Assembly: GCA_002328745.1 (NCBI GenBank)
Contig: DCVQ01000009.1
Span: forward strand, 64,351-128,350
Source: Actinobacteria bacterium UBA2184
GTDB taxonomy: Bacteria > Actinomycetota > Coriobacteriia > Anaerosomatales > Anaerosomataceae
Direction: 5' to 3'
DNA length: 64,000 nucleotides
The stretch's first letter is position 1. The number at the start of each line of letters is the position of its first letter. The notes below the pieces were generated by a model, which saw only the letters and a list, made by a program, of their open reading frames with translations, ran no database searches and was not told the DNA's origin. Below are positions 1-7,262 of the stretch, in pieces. A program made the translations under genes and the position numbers.

Positions 1-500
1 CCGAGATGGCCTGCGTGGTTGAGCGCCTCGAACGCCATGCCGCCCGTGAGCGAGCCGTCGCCGATGACGGCCACGATCGTCTCGTCGGTGCCCCTGCGGT
101 CGCGTGCGGCCGCCAATCCGAGAGCCACCGAGATCGAGTTGCTGGCGTGGCCCGCGTCGTGTACGTCGTAGGGGCTCTCCGAGCGCTTGGGGAACCCGCA
201 CACGCCGCCGTAGGTCCGGAGCGAGTCGAACCGGCCCCGGCGCCCGGTGAGCAGCTTGTGCACGTACGCCTGATGCCCCACGTCCCACACGATGCGGTCG
301 CGAGGACAGTCGAGCGCGCGGTGGAGGCCGATCGTCAGCTCGACGACGCCGAGGTTCGGGGCGAGGTGCCCGCCGGTCTTCGAGATCGTCTCGACGAGCG
401 TGTGACGGATCTCATCGGCCAGGGTGCGCAGCTGCCCGGCGTCCAGGTCCTTCAGATCGCCGGGGCCGGTGATGGCGTCCAGGATGCGGTTGTCATACAC
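1..500 (-). CDS. dxs: 1-deoxy-D-xylulose-5-phosphate synthase, N-terminal part (cut by window edge)
   Basis: Reading leftward from a GTG at 500, the frame stays open to the window edge, giving about 166 residues of the N-terminal domain. DXS condenses pyruvate and glyceraldehyde 3-phosphate with thiamine diphosphate, the first step of the non-mevalonate isoprenoid pathway. Visible family signatures are [17 protein letters not shown] and the thiamine-binding stretch [15 protein letters not shown], both in the expected order for the DXS N-terminus. A GGGAGAG lies about 11 bases before the chosen GTG; another in-frame GTG at 512 is possible but sits directly on that site. The gene follows xseB in the same direction, as is common near exonuclease VII genes. 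Identity is clear; the C-terminal domains lie outside the window. Confidence 0.95.
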   Translation of the reverse strand, partial: MYDNRILDAITGPGDLKDLDAGQLRTLADEIRHTLVETISKTGGHLAPNLGVVELTIGLHRALDCPRDRIVWDVGHQAYVHKLLTGRRGRFDSLRTYGGVCGFPKRSESPYDVHDAGHASNSISVALGLAAARDRRGTDETIVAVIGDGSLTGGMAFEALNHAGHL

Positions 501-615
501 GGTGTGGCGCACTCTCCCGCGCCGCTTCGTGCGGCGGTCGCGTGCCGTCCTGAGTCTCGATGCTAGCACGTTGCCGCTACGCACTCCCGCGCGCGGTAAC
601 CGTGCCGTAAGGCCG
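501..615 (-). promoter_or_regulatory. Intergenic leader before dxs with weak -10-like element
   Basis: The 115-base gap between xseB and dxs contains TAGCAT at 565-560 on the minus strand, a passable -10, but no convincing -35. A small GC hairpin (GCCGC, 5-base loop, GCGGC) sits just upstream of the dxs start. dxs may have its own promoter or be read through from xseB. Confidence 0.25.
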
Positions 616-942
616 TCAGTCAGCCTCGGGGTCTTCGGAGGGCGCGTCGTCGGGGGCGTCGTCGTCCGGGACGTCGTCGTCCGGCTTGTCCCCCGCTTCA
701 GCGGAGTCTTCCTCCGCGACGTCGTTCGCCGCGTCCTGTCCGGAGTCCTCCGCGCCGGGTGCGAGCGCGGTGGCCCCGAGATCGGTGTGGTCGACAAGCT
801 CCGTGCAGATGTTCGCGAGCCTCACGCCCTCTTCGAGGAGATCCAGGCTCTTCTCGAGCGACGTATCCTTCTTGCGGACCTCGGCAGCGATCTCCTCGAG
901 CCGGACGCGCGCCTGCTCGAACGTGAAGCGTTCGTCAGCCAT
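616..942 (-). CDS. xseB: Exodeoxyribonuclease VII small subunit
   Basis: The 108-residue product begins [18 protein letters not shown] and continues through a helical pair typical of XseB, the small subunit that assembles with XseA to degrade single-stranded DNA in the cytoplasm. The ATG at 942 is preceded by AAGGAG with a 12-base spacer, so I prefer it to an upstream in-frame start at 972. The first 60-70 residues match the normal family length. The remaining C-terminal tail is almost entirely Asp, Glu, Ala and Pro and looks disordered, an unusual addition. The large subunit gene xseA, often adjacent, is not next to it; nusB is immediately upstream with 7 bases between them. Confidence 0.85.
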   Translation of the reverse strand: MADERFTFEQARVRLEEIAAEVRKKDTSLEKSLDLLEEGVRLANICTELVDHTDLGATALAPGAEDSGQDAANDVAEEDSAEAGDKPDDDVPDDDAPDDAPSEDPEAD

Positions 943-949
943 CAGGGCC

Positions 950-1444
950 TCACGCTCCTTCCGTGGTGTCATCCGGGAGAACGGAGGTCCTATCGGGCGC
1001 CGCAGGCTCCTCGTCCGGGCCGTCGGTCGCCTCGGCCCCGGCCGCGACCTCGGCGATCCGGCCCAGGACCCCGTTCACGAACTTCGAAGAATCATCTCCG
1101 CCATAGACCTTCGCCATCTCGACCGCCTCGTTGATGGCCACCGAGTCAGGGACGTCATCCTCGAAGAGGATCTCGTACACGGCGAGACGAAGGATGTTGC
1201 GGTCCACGAACGGCATGCGCATCAGCGACCAGTGCTGCGACGTCGCTTCGATCTCGCGATCGATCGCCTCCTGGTGCTCCTCGGTTCCCAACGCGAGCGC
1301 GCGACAGTAGTCGGAGGGCTCGCCGTCCTCGACGCTGTACGCCCGGTCGTCGAGGATGACCGCGATACTCTGCTCGGTGATCTCGCGCTGATACAGTATC
1401 TGCAGCGCCTGGCGACGCGCCCGTGTGCGTTCGAGCATGCTCAT
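950..1444 (-). CDS. nusB: Transcription antitermination factor NusB
   Basis: This 164-residue protein has the NusB fold signature: an N-terminal RRQALQILYQREI, a central region ending MPFVDRNILRLAVYEILF, and the conserved INEAVEMAKVYGGDDSSKFV followed by NGVLGRI. NusB binds boxA RNA with NusE (S10) and promotes antitermination on rRNA operons. The C-terminal 25 residues beyond the fold are acidic and Pro/Ala-rich and are not part of the usual domain. A second ATG two codons in (1438) is an equally possible start; the Shine-Dalgarno is weak. It lies between an Asp23-family gene and xseB, all in one direction with short gaps, so cotranscription is likely. Confidence 0.93.
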   Translation of the reverse strand: MSMLERTRARRQALQILYQREITEQSIAVILDDRAYSVEDGEPSDYCRALALGTEEHQEAIDREIEATSQHWSLMRMPFVDRNILRLAVYEILFEDDVPDSVAINEAVEMAKVYGGDDSSKFVNGVLGRIAEVAAGAEATDGPDEEPAAPDRTSVLPDDTTEGA

Positions 1445-1462
1445 CGATTCCCGGTACGCGGA

Positions 1463-1804
1463 CTACTGCTCGGGGAAGACCACGCCATCGACGAAGACGT
1501 CGACGGCGGCGATGGCCTGTCCGGTATGGGTGAGCAGAGCATCCGTGACCGCTCGCTGGACCGCGCCCGCGATCTCGTGCATGGGCCGCCCGTACGCGAC
1601 CTGGATGCGGACCGCGACCTTCAGCGATCCGTCCTCGTCCAGCTCGACGACCACTCCGCGCGACGCGCCCTTCTGCACGAGACCCGCCAGACCCGAGCCG
1701 GGGATCCCCGCAACGCCCTCGACGCTTTGCGTGGCAACGGTCGCGATCGTCTCCAGGACTCCGGGAGCGACCCCGATGCCGTCAAGCGTGATCTCCTCAG
1801 ACAT
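1463..1804 (-). CDS. Asp23/Gls24 family envelope stress protein
   Basis: The 113-residue product matches the small Asp23/Gls24 (DUF322) family: an opening strand followed by GVLETIATVATQSVEGVAGI, a basic loop, and AVRIQVAYGRPMHEIAGAVQ. Family members are abundant cytoplasmic proteins tethered near the membrane in Gram-positive bacteria and linked to cell-envelope homeostasis; the molecular role is poorly defined. No membrane segment is present and the membrane anchor AmaP is not nearby. It overlaps the end of accC by 8 bases and precedes nusB by 18. The accC-asp23-nusB order is common in Gram-positive bacteria, which supports the call. Confidence 0.88.
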   Translation of the reverse strand: MSEEITLDGIGVAPGVLETIATVATQSVEGVAGIPGSGLAGLVQKGASRGVVVELDEDGSLKVAVRIQVAYGRPMHEIAGAVQRAVTDALLTHTGQAIAAVDVFVDGVVFPEQ

Positions 1805-3206
1805 CGCGTGCCTCCTCGACAGCGTGGCCTCCGGCAGCGAATGCCGCCAGGTCCTCCGCGCTCACATGCGTCTCGACGTAGTCAGTATAGACCTCGCCCC
1901 GCACGAAGTGCTCCTCCTCGACCACGAACTGGTGGAACAGCACGGTCGTCGGGATGCCGACCACGATGAACTCGTCCAGCGCCCTGCGCGCACGCGCGAC
2001 CGCTTCATCGCGCGTCTCGCCCCATACGACGAGTTTCGCCAGCAGCGAGTCGTAGTGGGGCGGCACAACGTAGCCGCTGTACAGGTGGCTGTCGATGCGC
2101 ACACCGAACCCGCCGGGAGGGTTGAATACCTCGACGCGGCCCGGGTGCGGCCGAAAGCCTGCGAGCGGGTCCTCTGCGTTGATCCGGAACTCGATCGCGT
2201 GGCCGCGGAGCTCGACGTCCTCCTGGCGGGCATGCTTCATCGGCTCGCCGGCGGCGATCCTGATCTGCTCCTTGATGATGTCCACACCGGTGATCTGTTC
2301 CGTCACCGGGTGCTCCACCTGGACGCGGGTGTTCATCTCCATGAAGTAGAAGCGCCCGTCGGTGTCGAGCAGGAATTCCACGGTACCGGCGTTCACGTAG
2401 TCCACGGCGCGTACCGCCTTGAGGGCCGCCTCGCCCATCGCGGCGCGCGTCTCCGCCGAAAGCGCAGGGCTCGGAGCCTCCTCGATCAGCTTCTGGTGAC
2501 GGCGCTGGACCGAGCAGTCGCGCTCGAACAGGTAGACCGCGTTGCCGTGGGTATCCGCGAGCACCTGGATCTCGATGTGGCGAGGCCGCTGCAGGTACTT
2601 CTCGATATACACCGTGTCGTTGCCGAACGCCGCGGCCGCCTCGGTGCGAGCAGCCGTGAAGTTGCGCGCGAGTTCGGACTCGTCGCGCGCCACGCGCATG
2701 CCCTTGCCGCCACCGCCGGCGGAGGCCTTGATCAGCACCGGGAAGCCCACTTCGCGGGCGAACGAAAGAGCGTCGGCCTCGTTCTCGACCGCTCCGTCGC
2801 TGCCCGGCACACACGGCACGCCGGCAGCCATCATCGTCGAGCGCGCCACCGACTTGTCGCCCATGCGCTCGATGGCGTCGGGGGACGGGCCGATGAAGGT
2901 CAGCCCTGAGTCCGCGCACGCCCGCGCGAACGCCGCGTTCTCAGCGAGGAACCCATACCCGGGATGCACCGCGTCAGCGCCGCTCACAAGGGCGGCGGAG
3001 ATGACGTTCGGCATGTCGAGGTAGCTGCGGGCCGAGGACGCCGGGCCGATGCAGATGGCCTGGTCCGCCATCCGTGCGTGCAGCGAGTCGCGATCGGCCT
3101 CCGAGTAGACCGCGACCGTGCGGATGCCCATCTCCTTCGCGGCGCGGATGACGCGGAGCGCCACCTCGCCGCGATTGGCGATGAGTATGCTGCGGATGGG
3201 GGCCAC
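1797..3206 (-). CDS. accC: Biotin carboxylase
   Basis: The 469-residue protein is a full-length ATP-grasp biotin carboxylase. It uses ATP and bicarbonate to carboxylate biotin on a carrier protein. Signatures include the N-terminal SILIANRGEVALRVIRAAKE, the glycine loop SAGGGGKGMRV, the ATP-grasp segment MEMNTRVQVEHPVTEQITG and a C-terminal biotin carboxylase domain with HPGRVEVFNPPGG. Translation starts at a GTG directly after the stop codon of the upstream carboxyltransferase-biotin carrier gene, so the two are translationally coupled. Because the partner subunit is a pyruvate/oxaloacetate-type carboxyltransferase with a biotin domain, the pair most likely forms a two-subunit pyruvate carboxylase, though the same carboxylase might also serve an acetyl-CoA carboxylase. 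Confidence 0.93.
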   Translation of the reverse strand: MAPIRSILIANRGEVALRVIRAAKEMGIRTVAVYSEADRDSLHARMADQAICIGPASSARSYLDMPNVISAALVSGADAVHPGYGFLAENAAFARACADSGLTFIGPSPDAIERMGDKSVARSTMMAAGVPCVPGSDGAVENEADALSFAREVGFPVLIKASAGGGGKGMRVARDESELARNFTAARTEAAAAFGNDTVYIEKYLQRPRHIEIQVLADTHGNAVYLFERDCSVQRRHQKLIEEAPSPALSAETRAAMGEAALKAVRAVDYVNAGTVEFLLDTDGRFYFMEMNTRVQVEHPVTEQITGVDIIKEQIRIAAGEPMKHARQEDVELRGHAIEFRINAEDPLAGFRPHPGRVEVFNPPGGFGVRIDSHLYSGYVVPPHYDSLLAKLVVWGETRDEAVARARRALDEFIVVGIPTTVLFHQFVVEEEHFVRGEVYTDYVETHVSAEDLAAFAAGGHAVEEARDV

Positions 3207-3677
3207 CTACGCCTCCGGCTCGTAGTAGAAGAGCACCGTGCCATACTCGACGGACGACGCATCGTCGACCGGCACCTCACGGATCACGCCGGACTCCTCC
3301 GCGGTGATCTCGTTCATGAGCTTCATGGCTTCGAGGATGCACAGCGTCTGACCCTCGGTGACCGCGTCGCCGACGTTCACGAACGGCGCGGCGCCCGGAG
3401 ACGGAGAACGGTAGAACGTGCCGACCATCGGGGCCACCACAGCCCGCCACGAGGCCGGGCGCGCGTCGAGCAGCGGCTCCAGGACCTGCGGCGACTCGGG
3501 CGACGGCGGCATCGGCGGTGCCGCATGCGCCGCGTGATGCGTCGGGTGCGGCCCGGGCGGAACGCTCGCGCCGCCCTTGCGCACGACGATACGGGCATCG
3601 CCCTCTTCGACGACGATCTCGGTGACCTCCGAGTCCTCGAGAAGCCTCACGAGCTCGGCGATCTGATTGACGTTCAC
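3207..3677 (-). CDS. accB: Candidate independently translated biotin carboxyl carrier protein from an internal start
   Basis: Inside the carboxyltransferase-biotin carrier gene, an in-frame GTG at 3677 is preceded by AAGGGAGG (3693-3686) with an 8-base spacer. This is a near-ideal ribosome binding site in the middle of a coding region. Initiation there would give 156 residues, the usual size of AccB, beginning VNVNQIAELVRLLEDSEV and ending with the biotinyl domain (EAMKLMNEI). The same mRNA could thus make both a fused carboxyltransferase-carrier and a free carrier usable by acetyl-CoA carboxylase. This is a prediction from the site and the domain boundary. The AGGGAGG also encodes ordinary residues of the linker, so coincidence cannot be excluded. 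Confidence 0.5.
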   Translation of the reverse strand: MNVNQIAELVRLLEDSEVTEIVVEEGDARIVVRKGGASVPPGPHPTHHAAHAAPPMPPSPESPQVLEPLLDARPASWRAVVAPMVGTFYRSPSPGAAPFVNVGDAVTEGQTLCILEAMKLMNEITAEESGVIREVPVDDASSVEYGTVLFYYEPEA

Positions 3678-5075
3678 GGAATCGTCCTCCCTTGCCATGT
3701 GTATCTCGGCACCGGTCATGAACACGGCACGCTCGGCGCCAGACCGGTGGCGCTCGAGGTACGTTCGCGCCTCGTTCGGGAACAGCGCGTACATCAGCAC
3801 GTCTTCCTCGGTCTTCGCGAGCTCGCCGATCTCCGCGGCCACGTCATCGTAGGTGGTCGTCACGAGCGAGCCCGGACGCACGTCCGGCCCGAGCTGCGCG
3901 TCGCCGTTGAGGACACGCTCGACGATGCGCTCGTCCATCGGACCCGGCGCCTTGCCGTACATGCCCTTGATGTAGTCCTTCATCTCTTGCGGTACCACCG
4001 ACCAGCGCTTGCCGGTGAGCACGTTGATGACGGCCTGCGTGCCCACGATCTGGGACATCGGGGTCACCAGCGGCGGATACCCGACCTCCGCGCGGACCTT
4101 CGGGACCTCGGCAAGCACGTCCGGAAGACGGGCCGAAGCGTTCTGAAGCTCGAGCTGGCTGATGAAGTTGCTCATCATGCCGCCCGGCACCTGGTGGCTG
4201 AAGACCTCCATATGCAGCAACGACGTCACGCCGCGCTTGAGGCCCTTGCTCTCCCGAACCTTCTCCCAGTACTCGGCGATCTCGAAGAGCAGGTCGAGGT
4301 CGAGGCCGCTGTCGTACTGGCTCTCCTTGAGGGCGGCGACGATCATCTCCACGGCGGGCTGGCTGTTGCCGAACGCCAGAGCCACGACCGCGGTGTCGAT
4401 GATGTCCGCACCAGCCTCGGCGGCCTTGAGGTAGTTCATCGGCGCCATGCCGCCGATGTAGTGGCAGTGCACGTGCACCGGCAGGCCGATCTCGTCCTTG
4501 AGCGCCCGCACCATCTTCTCGGTCCGAAACGGCGTCAGCATGCCGGCCATGTCCTTGATGCAGATGGTGTCCGCGCCGATCTCCTTGAGCTGCTGCGCGT
4601 ACGCGAGGTACGTGTCGAGCGTGTGCACGGGACTCACGGTGTACGAGATCGCGCCCTCGAAGTGCGCGCCTGTCTCCTTGATGGCCCGCGCCGCAGGCTC
4701 GACGTTGCGGATGTCGTTCAGCGCGTCGAACACGCGGAACACATCGATGCCGTTACGGTGCGCGGCGCCCACGAACCGGGTGACGATCTCGTCGCTATAG
4801 TGCCGGTAGCCAACGAGGTTCTGCCCACGCAGCAGCATCTGCAGCGGCGTCTTCGGGCAGTGCTGCTTGATGATCCGGAGGCGGTCCCAGGGGTTCTCGT
4901 CGAGAAAGCGCAGCGCCGCGTCGAAGGTCGCACCGCCCCACACCTCGAGCGACCAGTAACCGACCTGGTCCATCTTGGGAAGGATCGGCAGCATGTCCGC
5001 GAGTTCCATGCGCGTGGCCCATAGCGACTGGTGGGCGTCGCGGAGCGTCGTATCGGTGATCTTGATCGGCCGCAT
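3207..5075 (-). CDS. Pyruvate/oxaloacetate carboxyltransferase subunit fused to a biotin carrier domain
   Basis: Starting at the ATG at 5075 (AAGGA seven bases upstream), the protein has 622 residues. Residues 1-460 form the carboxyltransferase domain of the PycB/OadA/transcarboxylase 5S type: ITDTTLRDAHQSLWATRM, the metal- and substrate-binding TPLQMLLRGQNLVGYRHY, the catalytic lysine in CIKDMAGMLTP, and the metal site HVHCHYIGG. Residues 467-622 look like a complete AccB protein, including its helical N-terminus (QIAELVRLLEDSEVTEIVVE), a Pro-rich linker and the biotinylation site EAMKLMNEI. It transfers carboxyl from carboxybiotin, most likely to pyruvate to form oxaloacetate. No OadB/OadG sodium-pump subunits are present, so a decarboxylase role is less likely. 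See the separate entry for the internal start. Confidence 0.9.
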   Translation of the reverse strand: MRPIKITDTTLRDAHQSLWATRMELADMLPILPKMDQVGYWSLEVWGGATFDAALRFLDENPWDRLRIIKQHCPKTPLQMLLRGQNLVGYRHYSDEIVTRFVGAAHRNGIDVFRVFDALNDIRNVEPAARAIKETGAHFEGAISYTVSPVHTLDTYLAYAQQLKEIGADTICIKDMAGMLTPFRTEKMVRALKDEIGLPVHVHCHYIGGMAPMNYLKAAEAGADIIDTAVVALAFGNSQPAVEMIVAALKESQYDSGLDLDLLFEIAEYWEKVRESKGLKRGVTSLLHMEVFSHQVPGGMMSNFISQLELQNASARLPDVLAEVPKVRAEVGYPPLVTPMSQIVGTQAVINVLTGKRWSVVPQEMKDYIKGMYGKAPGPMDERIVERVLNGDAQLGPDVRPGSLVTTTYDDVAAEIGELAKTEEDVLMYALFPNEARTYLERHRSGAERAVFMTGAEIHMAREDDSVNVNQIAELVRLLEDSEVTEIVVEEGDARIVVRKGGASVPPGPHPTHHAAHAAPPMPPSPESPQVLEPLLDARPASWRAVVAPMVGTFYRSPSPGAAPFVNVGDAVTEGQTLCILEAMKLMNEITAEESGVIREVPVDDASSVEYGTVLFYYEPEA

Positions 5076-5143
5076 CGCACCATCCTTGCAGCGGGTAGAC
5101 TTCACCGTCCGGAGGCGTTCACCACCGGAGAGTCAGTCGCAAT

Positions 5144-5149
5144 AGTATA
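5144..5149 (-). promoter_or_regulatory. Candidate -10 element for the carboxylase-nusB-xseB transcript
   Basis: In the gap between efp and the carboxyltransferase gene the minus strand reads TATACT, five of six matches to the -10 consensus, about 70 bases upstream of the carboxyltransferase start. The corresponding -35 region, inside the end of efp, is poor. It is the best promoter candidate before this gene group. Confidence 0.4.
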
Positions 5150-5156
5150 GCGGAGG

Positions 5157-5717
5157 CTAGACGCGGGTGATATACGACCCGTCGCGTGTGTCTATCTTCA
5201 AGGTGTCGCCGGTCTCGACGAACATCGGCACCTGGACGACGGCCCCGGTCTCGAGCGTCGCAGGCTTGGTGCCACCTTGCACCGTGTCGCCTTTGAAGCC
5301 GGGATCGGTCTCGGTGACCGCGAGTTCCACGAACATCGGAGGCTCGACGCCGATCGCCTCGTCGCCGGCGTACATGACCTGCACCTCGTCGTTCTCCTTG
5401 AGCCACTTGGCCGCGTCGCCGACGAAATCGGCCGTCAGCTCGAACTGCTCGTAGGAGGCGGTGTCCATGAAGTGATACGCCGCGCCGTCGCCGTACAGGT
5501 ACTGCAGCCGCCTGGTCTCGATGCGCACGTCGTCGAGCTTCTCGCCCGCGCGGAACGTGACATCCACCACGCGTCCCGTCTTCAGCTCCTTGAGCTTGGT
5601 GCGCACGAACGCGCCGCCCTTGCCCGGCTTGACGTGCTGGAAATCGACGATGATCCACATCTTGTCGCTGTAGACGATGCACATGCCGTTCTTGAACTGG
5701 TTGGTGGTGACAGCCAT
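5157..5717 (-). CDS. efp: Translation elongation factor P
   Basis: The 186-residue protein has the three-domain EF-P layout: an N-terminal KOW-like domain (residues 1-63) and two OB domains. EF-P binds between the P and E sites of the ribosome and relieves stalling at polyproline. The modification loop is PGKGGAF, with Lys33 at the position modified in other bacteria. Domain II contains QYLYGDGAAYHFMDTASYEQ and domain III the characteristic GDTVQGGTKPATLETGAVVQ and FVETGDTLKIDTRDGSYITR. It follows the peptidase gene with a 13-base gap; this peptidase-efp order is widespread. No gene for a lysine-modifying enzyme is seen in the window. Confidence 0.96.
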   Translation of the reverse strand: MAVTTNQFKNGMCIVYSDKMWIIVDFQHVKPGKGGAFVRTKLKELKTGRVVDVTFRAGEKLDDVRIETRRLQYLYGDGAAYHFMDTASYEQFELTADFVGDAAKWLKENDEVQVMYAGDEAIGVEPPMFVELAVTETDPGFKGDTVQGGTKPATLETGAVVQVPMFVETGDTLKIDTRDGSYITRV

Positions 5718-5730
5718 CGAGCGCGCCTTC

Positions 5731-6819
5731 CTAGATGATCAACAGGTCCTTCGGAGCGTTGGTCAACCGCCGGTGTCCCTGCGGCTCGACCACTACCAGG
5801 TCCTCGATTCTAACACCCGCCAGCCCGCTGACATACACGCCCGGCTCGATCGTGATCACGGCCCCCGCGCGAAGCGAGTGCTTGCTTCGTGGCCCAACGA
5901 TCGGCAGTTCGTGCACATCGAGGCCCACGCCATGGCCCACGCCATGGGTGAAGAGATCGCCCAACCCGCGCTGCTCGAGCACCGCCCGCGACGCCGCGTC
6001 CACATCGAAGCACGTCATGCCGGCGCGCACGGCGGCCAGGCCCGCTTCGTTGGCTTCCAGCACGGCGTCGTACAGGCGCCGCTCCTCCTCACGCACGGAC
6101 CCCACGCCGACCGTCCGCGTCATGTCCGAGCAGTAGCCGCCGACACGAGCCCCGAAGTCGAGCACGATGAGGTCGCCATCCCCCACCGGCCGCTCGCCGG
6201 GGATCGCGTGCGGACGGGCTCCGTTCGGACCGCTTGCGACGATGGGCTCGAACGGCATGCCGACCGAGCCGTTCTTCCGCATGAAGAACTCAAGTTCGAG
6301 TGCGATCTCCGCCTCGGTCTTGCCGGGCACGATGTATCCCAGCAGATGATCGAAGGCCCTGTCAGCGAGAGTCGCCGCGAGGGCGATCCGCTCGATCTCC
6401 TCGACCTCCTTGACCTGCCTGATCTCCTCCAGGAGCTGGTCGACCACACGGACCGAGCCCTCGAACTGCTCCGACACGAACTTGAAGCGCCCGTAGGGCA
6501 CCGACGACTCCATCACGATGGTGGTCGCGCCCGTCGCCTGGAGTGCCTCGCACACCTCGACGTAGAGGTTCTCCTTCTGCAGGCGCACGTCCCAGCCCGT
6601 GCCCTCGGCCGCGGCCATCGCCGCCTCTACGTACCGGCTGTCCGTGTAGAACCACGCGATGTCGTCGGTGACGACGCATGCGGCGTTGATGCCGTGGTCG
6701 ATCACGTCCTCGAAACCCGTGAGGTACAGCAGGTTCGAGGTCTGGGTCACGAGGGCAGCCGGCCCTCCGTCCTCGGCCAGGCGCTTCCGGAGCGCCTCGA
6801 GGCGTGGTGCAGCGTTCAT
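5731..6819 (-). CDS. Xaa-Pro aminopeptidase (M24B family)
   Basis: A 362-residue M24-family metallopeptidase that would remove N-terminal residues preceding proline in the cytoplasm. An N-terminal creatinase-like domain (about residues 1-125) is followed by the pita-bread catalytic domain. The five metal ligands are visible: two Asp in VLDFGARVGGYCSDMTRT, His in THGVGHGVGLDVHELP, Glu in VITIEPGVY and Glu in RIEDLVVV. It overlaps the end of aroQ by 4 bases (ATGA) and lies 13 bases upstream of efp, so it is part of the shikimate-efp transcript. The exact substrate range cannot be read from sequence. Confidence 0.92.
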   Translation of the reverse strand: MNAAPRLEALRKRLAEDGGPAALVTQTSNLLYLTGFEDVIDHGINAACVVTDDIAWFYTDSRYVEAAMAAAEGTGWDVRLQKENLYVEVCEALQATGATTIVMESSVPYGRFKFVSEQFEGSVRVVDQLLEEIRQVKEVEEIERIALAATLADRAFDHLLGYIVPGKTEAEIALELEFFMRKNGSVGMPFEPIVASGPNGARPHAIPGERPVGDGDLIVLDFGARVGGYCSDMTRTVGVGSVREEERRLYDAVLEANEAGLAAVRAGMTCFDVDAASRAVLEQRGLGDLFTHGVGHGVGLDVHELPIVGPRSKHSLRAGAVITIEPGVYVSGLAGVRIEDLVVVEPQGHRRLTNAPKDLLII

Positions 6820-7262
6820 CGGTCCTCCCCGCGCACATGGGCGACGAGCGTGTCGAGGCCCTTCGTGTAAGATTCAGCGCCCAGGCCCGCGATCTGGGCG
6901 AGACAGACGGGCGCGATAACGCTCACCGCACGGAACTCCTCGCGCGATGAGATGTCGCTCAGGTGCACTTCGACGACGGGGAGTCCCGTCGAGGATATCG
7001 CGTCGCGAAGCGCGTACGAGTAGTGCGTGTACGCACCCGGGTTGAACACTACTCCGTCCGCATCGCCCATCGCATCATGAAGGCGGTCGATGAGCGCGCC
7101 CTCGTGGTTCGACTGGAAGAACATCACGTCCACGCCGAGGTCCGCCGCACGACCCGCTATCATCGCCTCGATCTCCGCGAGCGTCTGCGTGCCGTAGACT
7201 TCAGGCTCTCTCGTCCCGAGAAGGTTGAGGTTGGGCCCATTCATCACCAGGATCCGCAGCAT
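6816..7262 (-). CDS. aroQ: 3-dehydroquinate dehydratase, type II
   Basis: The 148-residue product is a type II dehydroquinase, which forms 3-dehydroshikimate in the third step of the shikimate pathway and usually assembles as a dodecamer. Family signatures are all present: MNGPNLNLLGTREPEVYG with the active-site Arg/Tyr region, FFQSNHEGALIDRLHDA, VFNPGAYTHYSYALRDAI and VEVHLSDISSREEFR. It begins directly after the stop of aroKB and overlaps the peptidase gene, placing it in the aroC-aroKB-aroQ-peptidase-efp run. Confidence 0.95.
   Translation of the reverse strand: MLRILVMNGPNLNLLGTREPEVYGTQTLAEIEAMIAGRAADLGVDVMFFQSNHEGALIDRLHDAMGDADGVVFNPGAYTHYSYALRDAISSTGLPVVEVHLSDISSREEFRAVSVIAPVCLAQIAGLGAESYTKGLDTLVAHVRGEDR

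Noticed and set aside
2964..5024. A 686-codon plus-strand open frame opposite the carboxyltransferase gene
   Set aside because: The composition (His/Arg/Val/Leu-rich) is typical of antisense frames in GC-rich DNA, and the opposite strand encodes a clear carboxyltransferase.
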